Of a stretch of DNA of 64,000 nt, positions 1-10,989 are shown one piece after another. The DNA is from Gonatopus flavifemur (lineage: Eukaryota > Arthropoda > Insecta > Hymenoptera > Dryinidae), in the NCBI GenBank assembly GCA_018340375.1, contig JAFFJZ010000001.1, positions 13,162,001 to 13,226,000 on the forward strand, read 5' to 3'. The stretch's first letter is position 1. Every line of letters starts with the position of its first letter. A model generated the notes under the pieces. The model was not told where the DNA came from. It searched no databases and saw only the letters and a list, made by a program, of their open reading frames with translations. A program made the position numbers and the translations under genes.

Positions 1-417
1 AAAAGGAGCTCATGGGTGCTAAGATGACATTACTTTTTTCTCAAAGAGGAAAAATCTAATTCTGTTTTGTTAAGTTTGGGATGAATCAAATAGACTGATA
101 ATGACTGAGGAATAAAAACTCTCATCCAATGTATTTTTTATCATTTCAGAGAGGATAAAAAGTGTACAAAAGAATAGAATAAGAAAAAAACAAGAGAAAT
201 ATGGAATGATGAGTCTGATGAGAGGCCGGATTATTCTTTCAACCTCTAAAGAGGTTACCGCCGTATTCCTTTTCTCTTATCCTGTTGCTTTTTTCATTCT
301 TTTCTGAGTTGACTCGAGCGCAGCTACCATTTCTCGGGCGGTGATTGGCTCCGCGGGGGGTGGCGCAAGCGTACTAAAACTGCACCAATGCACAACTAAA
401 GAAACTGAAGAACTTAC

Positions 418-595
418 CAACGACCTGAGTTGCTGTTGCTCCTGACGTTGCTCCCGCTGCCCGCATTAACATTCCTAACCTCACTTCTTGCGCCTTTTTC
501 AGGGGAGCTGCCTTCGCACGTGTTCTCGTGAAGAATAACCGTTTGCGTGTACGCCAAGAATCATTTGGAAGTGCGTTGTTCTCAATCTGTTTCAC
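418..595 (-). CDS. candidate internal exon of an unidentified host gene
   Basis: On the minus strand a pyrimidine-containing ATCTTTCAG acceptor (AG at 597-596) is followed by 178 nt of open frame, and then a near-consensus donor TTG/GTAAGT (GT at 417-416). The predicted peptide (about 59 residues, beginning VKQIENN) is basic in the middle (WRTRKRLFFTRTRAK) and then Ala/Thr-rich. The base composition is clearly more GC-rich than the surroundings, which is unusual in this window. I do not recognise the protein or any domain, and no partner exons are evident nearby. The frame continues past the donor to a stop at 374, so the donor is a guess. It could instead be a chance open frame in a GC-rich patch. 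Confidence 0.3.
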
Positions 596-803
596 CTGAA
601 AGATATTTTCTACTATTAACTTATCTCGATCTCCCTTTCAATCGAACATCGGACAACATTTTTCGCTGTTTACAGGAAAATAATTATCTATGTATCATTG
701 TTTCACACTTTAAAAACTTTGGATTCCTATTCACGCGAAAATATTGCAATGCTGGGTTCAAAAGGTGAGTATATCGAATCTCGAAAATATTTTCTAAGTT
801 GGT

Positions 804-1105
804 CCCAGACAGCACCAAAGCTCCCGCAAAGAGCTCTCGTTATGCGACTAGGAATGAGTTCAATATGAAAACAGTGCATTCAAAAAGAACTCTTGATGAA
901 GAACTTAATGTTCAGAAAGCATCCATTATGTAGTCTCGATATGAATTCTTTCTGATCATTAAGTTGTTCACTAAGAGTTCATTTGAACTCATATAGATTC
1001 ATATTGAACTCATTGTTAGTCACATAACGGGGACTGTTTGAGAAGTCTTCAAGAAGTCTTCATGATCTTTTATGAATTCAAATTGATCATTTGGTGCTGG
1101 CTGGG
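804..1105. mobile_element. class 1 foldback element (CCC...GGG), GAATTC-rich family
   Basis: The ends are inverted repeats: CCCAGACAGCACCAAA on the left against TTTGGTGCTGGCTGGG on the right. A 2-bp GT flanks both sides (802-803 and 1106-1107). The interior is a string of GAACTC, GAATTC and TTCATGAA words on both strands. It is homologous to 1492-1773 and 49314-49574, and all three carry a central TTCTTTCTGA or related segment. No coding capacity is seen. The transposon superfamily is not identified. Confidence 0.75.
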
Positions 1106-1163
1106 GTAGCACTGTCACGGACATCTGTACCAAATTTCACATCATGAAATTCATTGGTGTTTG

Positions 1164-1399
1164 GCCTGATTAAAAGAACTCATTGATTCTGACCAATCCT
1201 CATTAAATTACAATTAAACGTGGACAATCTTCTGACTAAATCTCACCGGTGATTTTTCAATGAGATTTGGTCAGAACTTTCATGTGAATCTCGTTGAATC
1301 TTGCCAAATCTCACTAAATTACGATTGAATTTGGACAATGTTCTGACCAAATTTCATTGAATTCCATTTGTCAAATTCAATGGATTTTTTTAACCAGGG
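1164..1399. mobile_element. class 1 foldback element, CCTGGTT family
   Basis: The right end TTTTTTTAACCAGGG mirrors a left end GCCTGATTAAAAG, with TG on both flanks (1162-1163 and 1400-1401). The interior repeats AATCTCATTGAAT and TTCTGACCAAAT words. A shorter relative lies at 35905-36021, where the left end keeps CCCTGGTTGAAC. The first base appears mutated (G for C). No coding capacity. Confidence 0.6.
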
Positions 1400-1491
1400 T
1401 GGGCTACGCTTGGTTTTGTTTGACGCAGAGAGTGATTTCGACGTTTGTTACAATGAAACCTTCCGAAGTAGCTGATCATCTGGTCTGATCA

Positions 1492-1773
1492 CCCAGACAG
1501 CAAAAATAACCCGTTTGAATTCTTGAAGACTCCTCAATGAGTTCTTGGAACAGTCCTCGTTATGTCAGTGAAAATGAATTCAATATGAATTCAATGAATT
1601 CAAAACGAACACATGTTGAATGCCTGGAGAATTCTTCATGAACTCACAACATGAATTCTTTCTGAACAGTAAGTTGTTCATCAAGAATTCAATTTGAACT
1701 CAAAGTATTCATAATGAATTCATGTTTACTGTCACAACGGGAGCTCTTCGTGGGGACTCTTTTGCTGTATGGG
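1492..1773. mobile_element. class 1 foldback element, second GAATTC-rich copy
   Basis: CCCAGACAGCAAAA at the left mirrors TTTTGCTGTATGGG at the right, and CA is duplicated at 1490-1491 and 1774-1775. The interior aligns by eye with 804-1105, including the central TGAACTC/GAATTC series and a CACAACGGGAGCTC segment near the right end. It lies 92 bp after the 1164-1399 element. Confidence 0.75.
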
Positions 1774-1837
1774 CAGCTACTTCAGAAGGCTCCAATGTCT
1801 AACTTTGTTGTTTTGCTTACAAAATAGAATTAGGACG

Positions 1838-3090
1838 TTGCAAAAGGCGTCCGGTGAACAGACTTTGTGGGAGAGAAATTTTTAAAACGGGCAAAAACGT
1901 TTCAAAGAACGCCGAAAACGAGTTGAAAACGAACAGGATAGCCATCAACCTATAAAAATCACGTTCAACAAATCAGAGATTTCGTGCTCCGAATTCGTCG
2001 ATTAACAATTGGAAATTTGGCTGATAATGTTGGCATTTCAAAAGGATCAATCAACTCCATTTTGGAAGATATTTTGGGCCTTACAAGTGTTAAATTTCAA
2101 TTGAAACCAGAGAACACTCCATTTTTTCGAAAGAGTCCGTCGTGTTAAAATCTGTCCATACCAAAATATTTCGCTGAAATAACCGTGAATAATCTCTGGA
2201 AAACATCGCATTTTCTCTGAGAAAGTCTGACGAACTCTGAGAATTTTTTTTTCCAGACAAATAGGAACGAAATTGCACTCCCTGGTGGAAAAATTTTCTC
2301 TGAAAATTTCCCTGAAAAGACTTGAAAGAATCTGAAAAACTCTGAAAATTTCTTAAAAATTCTGTATAACTCTCACTTATCAGGCACATTTTACCACTCA
2401 AATTTTTTCTGAATATTTATGAATATTTCTGAAAATCGCTAAATTTTTTTGAAAATCACTGAAACTCTCTGAGAAACTGTGAACATCCCTGAAATCCTCT
2501 GAGAAACCCTGCAATGAAAATCTCAGTGGTTTTCAGCGAAATTTCTCCACCAGGGCTTTGAAAAAATCCTGACAAATTCTGAGAAATTTCTAAGATTCTT
2601 GTGATTATTAAAAGAATTTTTTTTCATCTTCAAACACTTTTTCACATATGATATTCGAATATAGAATATGAATACATTTATATAATTTTGAAAATTGTCA
2701 ACAGTCAGCACTTTTTCAGAGTTTTGTCAGAATTCGTTCAGAGTACAATTTCGTTTCTATTTGTCTGAAAAAAACTGAAAAACTCTCAAAAGCTCTGAAA
2801 AAAGTCCGTGAATGTTCAAAAAATTTTAGATTCTTCATCAAAATTCCAGAAATTTTCAAAGTTTGTCGGAGTTTTTCAGAATTCCTTCAGAGATTATTCA
2901 TGGTTATTTCAGCGAAATATTTCCGTACGGGTGTGGAGAAATTATTTCTGGGTGACAACACTGGATAAAGGGCATCATTGCGGGAGATGAAACTTATAAT
3001 TCGCAAAAAACCGATCAATTGAATGAATGTCGTGCCAAAGCTGAAGCAACACCGAAAAGTTTGCGTCAAAAATCAGAGTTCTTCGATGAT
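1838..3090 (+). pseudogene. decayed mariner-like transposase, split by a foldback
   Basis: Two pieces of a mariner-type transposase survive in order. Piece 1 (about 1838-2155) gives LQKASGEQTL, then QKRFKERRKRVENE, then the DNA-binding helix-turn-helix (RRLTIGNLADNVGISKGSIN), then FFERVRRVKIC; at least one in-frame stop and frame changes separate these parts. Piece 2 (about 2940-3085) gives WIKGIIAGDETY, which holds the first catalytic Asp, followed by a degraded RAKAEATPKSLRQ stretch. The intervening 2156-2936 is a foldback insertion. The rest of the catalytic domain is not found downstream. By motif style this belongs to a different mariner lineage from the intact copy at 20984-22282. It is dead. 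Confidence 0.65.
2156..2936. mobile_element. foldback element inside the mariner pseudogene, TCTGAGAA-rich
   Basis: AAATATTTCGCTGAAATAAC near 2166 is mirrored by GTTATTTCAGCGAAATATTT near 2902. Further inverted matches lie inward (CCCTGGTGGAAAAA against TTTCTCCACCAGGG). The interior is a monotonous series of CTCTGAGAA and TTTTCAGA words. Boundaries come from where the mariner reading frame stops and resumes. The ends begin CCA rather than CCC and no clear 2-bp duplication is seen. A similar word-rich stretch lies at about 49630-49960. Confidence 0.55.
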
Positions 3091-3538
3091 CGAGTCATTC
3101 AGGAAGCCCAATTATGAAACACAGCCGATAACCGGCCAATACGTGGCTCGTGTTGAATGGCCAATGATTGGTTCCTCATTGCTGATCGAGAAATAGCCTA
3201 TAACTGGCTGACAAGGTATCGAGACATCAATATCGGTCCATCACGGGGCCAGTCATGAATTCTATTATTGGGCATTTACTTTTCGCCATTGCTGGGCCTA
3301 AGTTATCATCCAGCGATCAATCATTGATGGATGCCATTGGTCCATCAATGCGTGCCATTACCGCATGATTCATCCCGACTATGGCCCAATCATGAGCCAT
3401 TATAAGGCTGCTCACTAATGCGCCATTCCAACTTGCATTGGTTCTTCGTGAGTTTTTTGCCAAAAATTCAACTTATATCGCTTCACAACCGAGGGTTAAA
3501 GCACTCTAAAATTACCGAGACAACATTCAGCCTTATAC

Positions 3539-3808
3539 TAGTGTTTCGTTCTCGTCTCATCTCGCCGAGACTGATCGGGTCTCGATTTCGGTCTCGATTT
3601 GGTCTCGGAATTTATAATCTCGTGTCGGTCTCGTTTTCGTCTCGACAAAATCAGTATCGTCTCGGACTCGAGTCGGGATTCTCGCCATTCTCGGTTTCGA
3701 CAATGCATTCTGTACGTTTCGGTATCGTCGAGATTCTCGGCTTGGCAGGTATCGTCTCGATCTCGGGGTCGATACCGAGACCAGTCTCGGTCTCGTTCGA
3801 AACACAAG
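3539..3808. mobile_element. non-autonomous hAT-type miniature element, CTCG-rich
   Basis: The 8-bp direct repeat CCTTATAC lies at 3531-3538 and 3809-3816 (10 bp if the preceding AG is counted). The ends TAGTGTTTCG and CGAAACACAAG form a short inverted repeat. The interior is almost entirely permutations of GTCTCG, CTCGAT and CGAGAC, so several frames look open on both strands without meaning. An 8-bp duplication and a TAGTG-type end are typical of hAT elements. No transposase. Confidence 0.65.
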
Positions 3809-3819
3809 CCTTATACGGA

Positions 3820-6730
3820 CGTTGTTCTCTGATTTTTTCGTTATTGGTCACACAAGGATGCCTAAAATGTGTCTTAGACGACTCTTATGAAAGCAAAATA
3901 GAACTACGCTCACTTTAACACTATTTACAGATTTTAGATTTTTCGAAAATCATGATTTTAGAGTGGTTTACCGTTCGTGTAAAAGAGATTCTAGTAAATC
4001 AAATCCCCCAACTCTATAACACTCATATTTCCACGTCAGATCAAAATCATATCATTACGGCTTCGAATGAATATCTTGGTCATGATAAACGTTCGAATCA
4101 ACGGAAAGTAGAAAGGAACTTGAATCATTCTGAATCCTTCGATCCATCACATCAAGACATACAATTTGGATCACTTTTTTCCCTGTTTCATGTACGAGAG
4201 TAGAAGCTCTTGGACAGGGAAAAAACAACACAGTAAAAATATAACCAAACGAGAAGAGAAATAAGAGAAAGAGAGAGAAATGAATCTATATTCGCAGTGC
4301 TCAACGATGGAGCCATGCGGAGTACCTGAAGATGAAGATGAAGCGAGAGAACGAAGGGGATAAGAGGAAAGTGGCTGATTGTGTCCGGACCGCGTAAATC
4401 TTGTTGATGGAAATTGTCCGCAGTTTCTCCCTTCTCCTTTCCTCCCCTACCTCATCCCTTTAGTTTGTACTTTCAGACGATTACGTCCTGCGGTGAAGGC
4501 GTTCGCCAGTAGCGGAATACGCTAGTCCCATCTTCCATCCTTTTTTCACTCTTTCGGTCTTCATGAACGTCGAGATTAATGAGCACCTCGCTCGGTACTT
4601 TTAATTCCAAAGACCAAGTGCAAATAAGTACCATCATCCATCTTGGCCACCAATTACTACCACCGAGGAGCCCCCATCGTTCCATATCTCCCACTCTTTG
4701 TCTTCGCGGAATCAAGGAACACGTGTCAGTGTTCAAGTTTTCGCAGATTTAGCACAATCTATGCTATATTATTCCCCACATAATAAAACGAGACTCGTAG
4801 TTCGATGAAAGATTTGAAACCGAACAATTAGTAAGAATTTAATCCCTCGTTACAAAGGAATTTTCTGATTCTCTAAATGACCGATTAACTGGAATAACAC
4901 GTTCTTTCGTCTAAGTTGTTGTTTTTTTCAACTTCTTATTGGGATCCACGTGCCAGCTTCGAACCCTTTAAATTCGTAAAAAACCGAACGAACAAATAGA
5001 TATACCAATGGTATATGGCGAACCAACCCAAATTAGAAGAATGTCTGATTCACATCTCGAGATATCTCGAATGAAGCTATAAATAATTTTGGTGGTGGAA
5101 TGTTAATGTGGCTCTAGCTACGTCTTCAAGAACGAAGGGAGGAAAGAAAGGAAGAAAGAATATACTTGTGTACGAAGGTACGAAGGAACGAAGCAACAGA
5201 CCCCCCGTCAAACGTGTCTTAGACCAGTCAAGAGTCCAACTGGACGAAAGAACATAAGAAACCATTATACACCACTTGTTATTTATTCATCGCTCGTCCA
5301 TAAAAATTATCGTCCATTTCGGTCAATTGAAAACCTCACCGGTACAAGACGAACATTAAAATCGAATATCCAAGAATTCAAATCAATCATTATTTTATGT
5401 TTTTCTTCGGGAGGATTTTCCTGTTCCGTCGTTGAATCGATCGAAAGAATCGCGTCCCATAGATATTCGTTTTATAGATTCATCACAAGACTAAAGACCG
5501 ATACAGAAATCGAGAACAAGATTGAAGCAGGGGAAAAAGTAACAGAGAGATGGATAGATAGATAGGAAACGGGGTTAGAGTATAAAACGGAAGGAACGGG
5601 ATGAATGGGGAGGGAGGGCCGAGCTGTCAAAGGCAGAGACGTTCGGGGATGGTCCCCTTTCCTTCTCATCCCCTTTCACATCCTATATTCTCCATTCGTT
5701 CTAGCGTGTCTCTTCCCCTCTCTCTCTCTCTTGCCCACTTCTCTCTTTGTAATCGCGGGGGCGGCAACATCTAGTTGTGTCGAGTTCTGTCCTCGACAGG
5801 ATCACATCGCCAACCGTTCCAACCTGAACTACCACTGTTACTTCTCTTCCCCCTCTCTCTTTGTATGTATGCAACAACAAGATTATAACAGCATAGTGTG
5901 TTATCCCATTGTCAGTGGCTACCTACTTGCTTCTCTGATCTACAACAGTTCGCATTAGGATCTGCCAATCTCATTCAGCTAACGTGGCATCGGGTCCAAG
6001 AGATTGTGTCATTTTACCTGTACTGTGAAACGAACACGGGAAAGAAAACGAATAAGAAAAGATGAAGAATTTCAAGATGTTGGAAGACAATCGATGTTGC
6101 CCTGAAATATCGTCCGGAGATAGTGAAATGTTTCTCTTGTTGCATAATAAATAATGTCAAAAACGTTTCGAATGGGGTATTTATATTTTCGAAGTTTCGA
6201 TTATAGATTCATGAAATTATTGTGACCGATAGTTTTGATCATTCGACAATTAATGATGAGGAAACGTTGATAGATATTAATGACATTTTTCTTCTCGAGT
6301 AGAACAAATCTGAGCAATTTCTGGCATGCCAGGAATGTTCTCACAGGAATCACCGTGAGGGAGATCCCTTGGGCTCGCATGAGGAGCAGCATGTCGTGTT
6401 CGTGCGTGCTGGTTTTGTGACCCGTGTCATAAACATATACCCCGGCCTACGTGAGTATATTAGTAGTTTGCCCGAGGCAAGTGCGCCCACCGACCTCGAC
6501 CATATTCTAGGATAGCAGGATACTAGAGAGACCAAATTAATTATCAAAGGCACACATGATCTCTCCGAGCATCCCGTTCCAAAGAGGCAAAGAGAGAGAG
6601 ATAGAAGGAGACTGAATTGAGATGATTATTATTACGTCAGTCGTTGAGGATCAGCTGGCATCATCGGGATCAACAGATACGACAGGAAAATTACGTACAC
6701 CGAATCATTGTTCATGGAATACATGATTTC
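3820..6730. other. apparently unique non-coding DNA
   Basis: I see no repeat family, transposase or convincing exon here. The stretch is slightly richer in GC and purine runs (GAGAGAAA, GAAGGAAGGAA) than the repeat blocks. Short open frames on both strands show no recognisable domain. It may be intron or regulatory DNA of a host gene. Confidence 0.5.
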
Positions 6731-6734
6731 TTGA

Positions 6735-7190
6735 TTACGCTTTTATCTTCCTCTTGTTTCACTCGCACTTTTCAATATCCTAAATTACGCTTGCCTTGCT
6801 CGTACTTTTTGAATTCGCTGATGCTCGCTCCACTCGCCATTTAATATTTCAAATAACATCATTTCGCTCGAACTTCTAAAATTTGAGGACGCTCGGTCCG
6901 CTAGATATTTAATTTTTCAAATAGCGCTCAAACTTTTCAGATTTGAACACGCTCCATCCACTCGCTATTTAATATTCCAATTAATGTTCCCTTCGCTCGC
7001 ACTGCTCGAATTGAAGAAGGTTTGTTTCGCTCGCCATTCCAAGAGGTGCTCGGTTCACTCGCAAATCTCAATGTGAAGACGCTCATTCCGCTCGCCATTT
7101 GATGATGCGAATGGTGCCCTCATCGCTCGCACTTTTCAAATTCGAAGATACTCGCTTTACTCATCATTCAATGCTCCAAATAGCGATTGT
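6735..7190. repeat. degenerate tandem repeat rich in CGCTCG
   Basis: Units of roughly 58-70 bp follow the pattern CGCTCGCACTTTTCAAATTT, then a GAxGACGCTCG(G/C)TCC(G/A)CTCGC core, then ATTTAATATTCCAAATA. At least six diverged units can be followed. A short related patch (GCTTCGCTCGTACTCC, GGAGCTCGCTACGCTCGCG) lies at about 23828-23925. No coding signal. Confidence 0.55.
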
Positions 7191-7371
7191 CTGGGAAAAA
7201 GGAGAACTCAGAGAAATCTATTGAGGAGTCAGCGTGGACTTGACAAACATACCGACATAAGTATAAACTATCCACGGTAGGCTTTGTGCATCATGCTTAT
7301 GCACAAGTTTGTACTGTTTTAAGGAGTAGTTGTGTCGTTAGCCACATCGTTAATTTCGAACTCTTCAAAAG

Positions 7372-7690
7372 CCCTACTGAAAATGCCAGGCAGAACCGGA
7401 CAAAAAATTGTTGTCGGGCTTTGAACGGTTTCTTTCCCAGGTAATTCAGGCAAAAACTGATGAAGGTTTCACCCGATTTGATCCGGAATTACTGAATTGG
7501 AATATCCTGTCAAAAACTGACAGCAATTTTTCTGCCGCAGGCTTAAACAGGATATGCACAATTTGGTGATTCCGGGCAAAATCGGGTACAAAGTTGGTCA
7601 GTTTTTGCATGGATTATCTGGAAAATAAACCGTTCAAAGTCTGATAACAATTTTCTGACCGGTTCTGCCTGGCATTTTTAGCAGGAAGGG
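7372..7690. mobile_element. class 1 foldback element, AACCGTTCAAAG family
   Basis: The left arm CCCTACTGAAAATGCCAGG and right arm CCTGGCATTTTTAGCAGGAA are mirrored, and the match continues inward through CAGAACCGG and GGGCTTTGAACGG. Arms are roughly 60-70 bp. The interior carries repeated AAAAACTGA and CGGGCAAAATCGG words. Flanks read AG and CT, so no direct duplication is visible. A partial relative lies near 47207-47300 (GCTGAAAATATACCAGG ... TTTTTTTCCCAGG). Confidence 0.6.
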
Positions 7691-8002
7691 CTTCAACGAA
7701 ATCAAAATATTGCTTTGTACAGCAATTGTTCACGGCATGTAAAAGTGATGAACATAGCAATATTTCTATTATATTGCTGCACTTCTGTGTAGTTTAGAAT
7801 AAACGGTTTGGCTGTTACCGTAACACAAATATCTTCTTAAGAGATTACGAGCACAGAGCTGGCCCCATTTGATGGGATTCTTCTTAAGAAAAAAATTATT
7901 CGAAACTGCGCTCTTAACTCTTGTTTACGACGCTTCACAGAAATCACATACTTGCCACACTGGGGCTACCCCAACGACAAAAATTGTTATAACAAATGAC
8001 AT

Positions 8003-8505
8003 CCCTAGTAAAAAACGAACATATATGACCCATACATAATCCATACATAATACATATAAAATTCATATATGATTCATATATGAAAATGCATAGAATCATA
8101 TACAATCCATATTTAATCCATATGTGATCCATATATGATCATATATGACTCATATATAATCCATATAAAATCCATATACGAAAAATATTTCATATGTGAC
8201 AGAATTTTTTCACATGTATGGGAAAGTCTTGCATCGAAAGGTCATATATGGATTCTGTATGGGCCATATATGGTCATATACGGATTCAATATGGATTGCG
8301 TATGAATTATATATGGTCATATATGACCATGTATGGTTTCTATACACGGAAAAAAAGATGATGTTGGATTTACAATGTTTCGTTCGATCACCATGGAAAT
8401 ATTAGGGGTTTCTATGGTGATCGAACGAAATGTTGTAAATCCAACATCATCTTTTTTTCCGTGTATGCTTTATGTATGTTCTTATATGATTCATTTTTAC
8501 TAGGG
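8003..8505. mobile_element. class 1 foldback element, CATATATG-rich
   Basis: CCCTAGTAAAAA at the left is mirrored by TTTTTACTAGGG at the right, with AT duplicated at 8001-8002 and 8506-8507. The interior is an almost uninterrupted series of CATATATG, CCATAC and TGGATT words, so it folds on itself at many registers. It is interrupted at 8345-8463 by a class 2 element. Confidence 0.75.
8345..8463. mobile_element. class 2 hairpin element nested in 8003-8505
   Basis: A near-perfect hairpin of 119 bp. The left arm begins CACGGAAAAAAAGATGATG and the right arm ends CATCATCTTTTTTTCCGTG. TA flanks both sides (8343-8344 and 8464-8465). The arms continue through GTTGGATTTACAA and TTCGTTCGATCACCAT to a loop of under 20 bp around TATTAGGGG. 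Such near-identity suggests a young insertion. Confidence 0.8.
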
Positions 8506-9037
8506 ATATTAAATATTGTTACTTGTCAATTTTTTTAGAAATTATTCGAAGTTCACTTTGAAAAATCTTATAGATTATACAGCCAAAAATCAAATTTGAG
8601 TATACTAAAAAACAGAAGTGCAAAGAGAAAAATGGATCAGCGACTGTTTTCAAAATAAAATTAATAATTTCATTATTTTTGAATATTTTGAGCTGAAAAT
8701 TGAACATCATACTTTTGGAATGTTACTCTTTGAGGAAAAAAATTAGTCCTCGAGTGACTGTTGATAGAGAAGTATTTATTCTGAAGAAAGGAAGAGAAGA
8801 ATTTGTAAAAAAATGAAATATTTGTTTTCATCGAAAATTTTCAATTTACAACTTTCAATAACTACTTCAGACAGACTAATAAGTTCACCGGAATGTTACT
8901 GGGTCAAAAAGTAGTGACATCCTTTGGCTATCGACAGATGTTACGATCGAACTCGTGGCCTTGGATGAAAATACTCGAAATTGAGGTAGAATGGGGAGGG
9001 GAGGATTTCACCCCAGTGTGGTAAACAAGGGTAAAAA

Positions 9038-9634
9038 GGTAAAAATTATTGTCAAGCAGAGCACCAAGGTCGAAGGAATTCGATAATGATATTCGTTGGG
9101 ACTTATATTCTTATTTATGACAAAAAAAGAACCAACTCAAAGTATAAATAAACAACCTTGTAACAACGACGCGAAATTTGACATGGTGTTTTTCTCAAAA
9201 ACTTTTTATTTTTCATCCGTTTATGACTTATGAGGGCTCATTTTGTTCCTTGTGAGATTTAAAAAACCTTCACCATGGGGATTTTTTTATATGAGTCATC
9301 ATGACACTGTCACACGCTTTTGTTGCTGGGAATGTATTTTAATATTAATAAACAAGAGCGTGTGACAGTGTCATGATGACTCATATAAAAAAATCCACGT
9401 GGCAAAGGTTTTTGGAATCTCACAAGAAACAAAATGAGCCCTCATAAGTCATAAACGGATCAAAAATAAAAATTTTTTAAGAAAGAAACCATATCAAATT
9501 TCGCGTTGTGCTACAAGGTTGTTTATTTATACTTCGAGTTGGTTCTTTTCTTGTCATAAATAAGAATATAAGTCCCAACAAATATGATAATCGAATTCCT
9601 TTGAGCTTGGTGCTCTGCTAGACAATAATTTTCC
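9038..9634. repeat. giant hairpin (about 280-bp arms, about 35-bp loop)
   Basis: The left arm (about 9038-9319) and right arm (about 9355-9634) are mirror copies at roughly 90 percent by eye. Paired landmarks include AGCAGAGCACC with GGTGCTCTGCT, GACTTATATTCTTATTTATG with CATAAATAAGAATATAAGTC, and GACACTGTCACACGC with GCGTGTGACAGTGTC. The ends do not match either foldback class and no target duplication is clear. No transposase or other coding signal. An old inverted duplication or an unclassified foldback transposon are both possible. Confidence 0.75.
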
Positions 9635-9734
9635 TAATTTGATCCTGAATTCTCCCGGAGAACTACCTTAAAACAGTCTGAAAACTCCAGAGATGGATAA
9701 TTGCAATTCAATCTAAGTTTGTACCCACACAGCA

Positions 9735-10262
9735 CACGGAGAAGAAGAATTAGCTATCATTTGGATAACTGAAAATTAGCTATGGGAGCTCGTTCCTAGC
9801 TGTCACAGCCACTCACTCAACGGTAGTAGCAAAAAATGTAGCTGTCGCAGCGAAAATTCAACAGCTGAATTATTCGGCTATCCAAATATGAACCACAAAA
9901 CCTGTGCAGTCACAGCTACAATTTCCTACTGCGATAGCTAAAAAATAGCTACAGCGGCAATTATTTCAGCTACACACGGAAAAAATAATTTAGCTGCAGC
10001 AGCTAAGTAGCTAGCACGGGCACGGACAGCCATTAAATTAGCTCCTGCAGCTAAATTTTAGCTGTTACAGCAAAAAAATTTGCATTTGTAGTTAATTTAT
10101 TTGCGGTAACAGCTAAAATTTAGCTGCAGGAGCTAATTTAATGGCTGTCCGTGTCCGTGCTAGCTACTTAGCTGCTGCAGCTAAATTATTTTTTCCGTGC
10201 AGTGGTGAAAAAAGGGTGCTAAAAAGGGAGTGGCTACTACAGCTATTCCTTCTTTTACCGTG
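9735..10262. mobile_element. class 2 foldback element, TAGCT-rich (outer)
   Basis: The left end CACGGAGAAGAAGAATTAGCT mirrors AGCTATTCCTTCTTTTACCGTG at the right with a few mismatches. CA is duplicated at 9733-9734 and 10263-10264. The interior repeats TTAGCTATC, AACAGCTGAA and CAGCTACA words. It contains the second class 2 element at 9975-10199. Confidence 0.7.
9975..10199. mobile_element. class 2 hairpin element, AGCTGCAG-rich (inner)
   Basis: CACGGAAAAAATAATTTAGC is mirrored by GCTAAATTATTTTTTCCGTG and CA flanks both sides (9973-9974 and 10200-10201). The arms run inward through AGCTGCAGCAGCT, a CACGGGCACGGACAGCC segment and TTAGCTCCTGCAGCTAAA to a short loop near 10075. It sits inside 9735-10262, whose interior uses a related TAGCT vocabulary. 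Confidence 0.75.
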
Positions 10263-10989
10263 CAGTATTGATAAATTCAGCACTTCCATGTAATTCCTGG
10301 AATTTCGAACTTTGACGTAATTGGCCTTCAATGAAAATATCCTCTAAAATGACCTTTCAAATTTGATATTTCTGTGTGGAAGGGTGATTAATTTGTGAAT
10401 GGGTCAAAGGATTCGGCTTATCATTGGTGTTTGAGGGAACAGGGACGAAAATTGAAAGGTCTCCGATATATCAGGGGGTTTTGCAGCACTAATTGACCAG
10501 ATATTTGGATAGTATAGGTTAACATTCGAGAATCCAAGCCAAATCAAAAGTGATGAGAATATAAAATACTCTTTATACAGAATACTTTTGACGCGTGTAT
10601 CTTTATCAAATTATTTGAGTAATCATGAAGATGGCTGTATAACATCTGCAGCATGTTGTATACCCGCATGCATGAATACGCCTGCATTACGTTTTTAATA
10701 AACTCTTATATCTTTCATTTTAAAGTTCTTGAGGTGAAACCGTACGAGTGGGATGCAGAAACGTCCTGGCCCTCTATTTTGAGCTGATTCAAGAATTTCA
10801 TAAATAACATCATGTTTTATTCCGACTGATTGATGTTTCAAGGTAGATCCGTAATTTCCGTAATGAAAAACTGACTACCCTGGAAACAAAACTCACCGAT
10901 AGGCGAACACAAGGCTTCCTTGTTTCTCATTACGTTTCTTTATTGCAAATACTTATAACCGATATTGAACAAAGCAATTGTTCAAACAA

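Noticed and set aside
3110..3420. Runs of GCCCAAT and CCATTG words as another foldback element
   Set aside because: AAGCCCAATTATGA and GGCCCAATCATGAGCC recur, but no convincing pair of ends or duplication could be placed.
3418..3918. A 166-codon frame rich in Ser/Arg
   Set aside because: It is produced by the GTCTCG-rich interior of the hAT-type element at 3539-3808.
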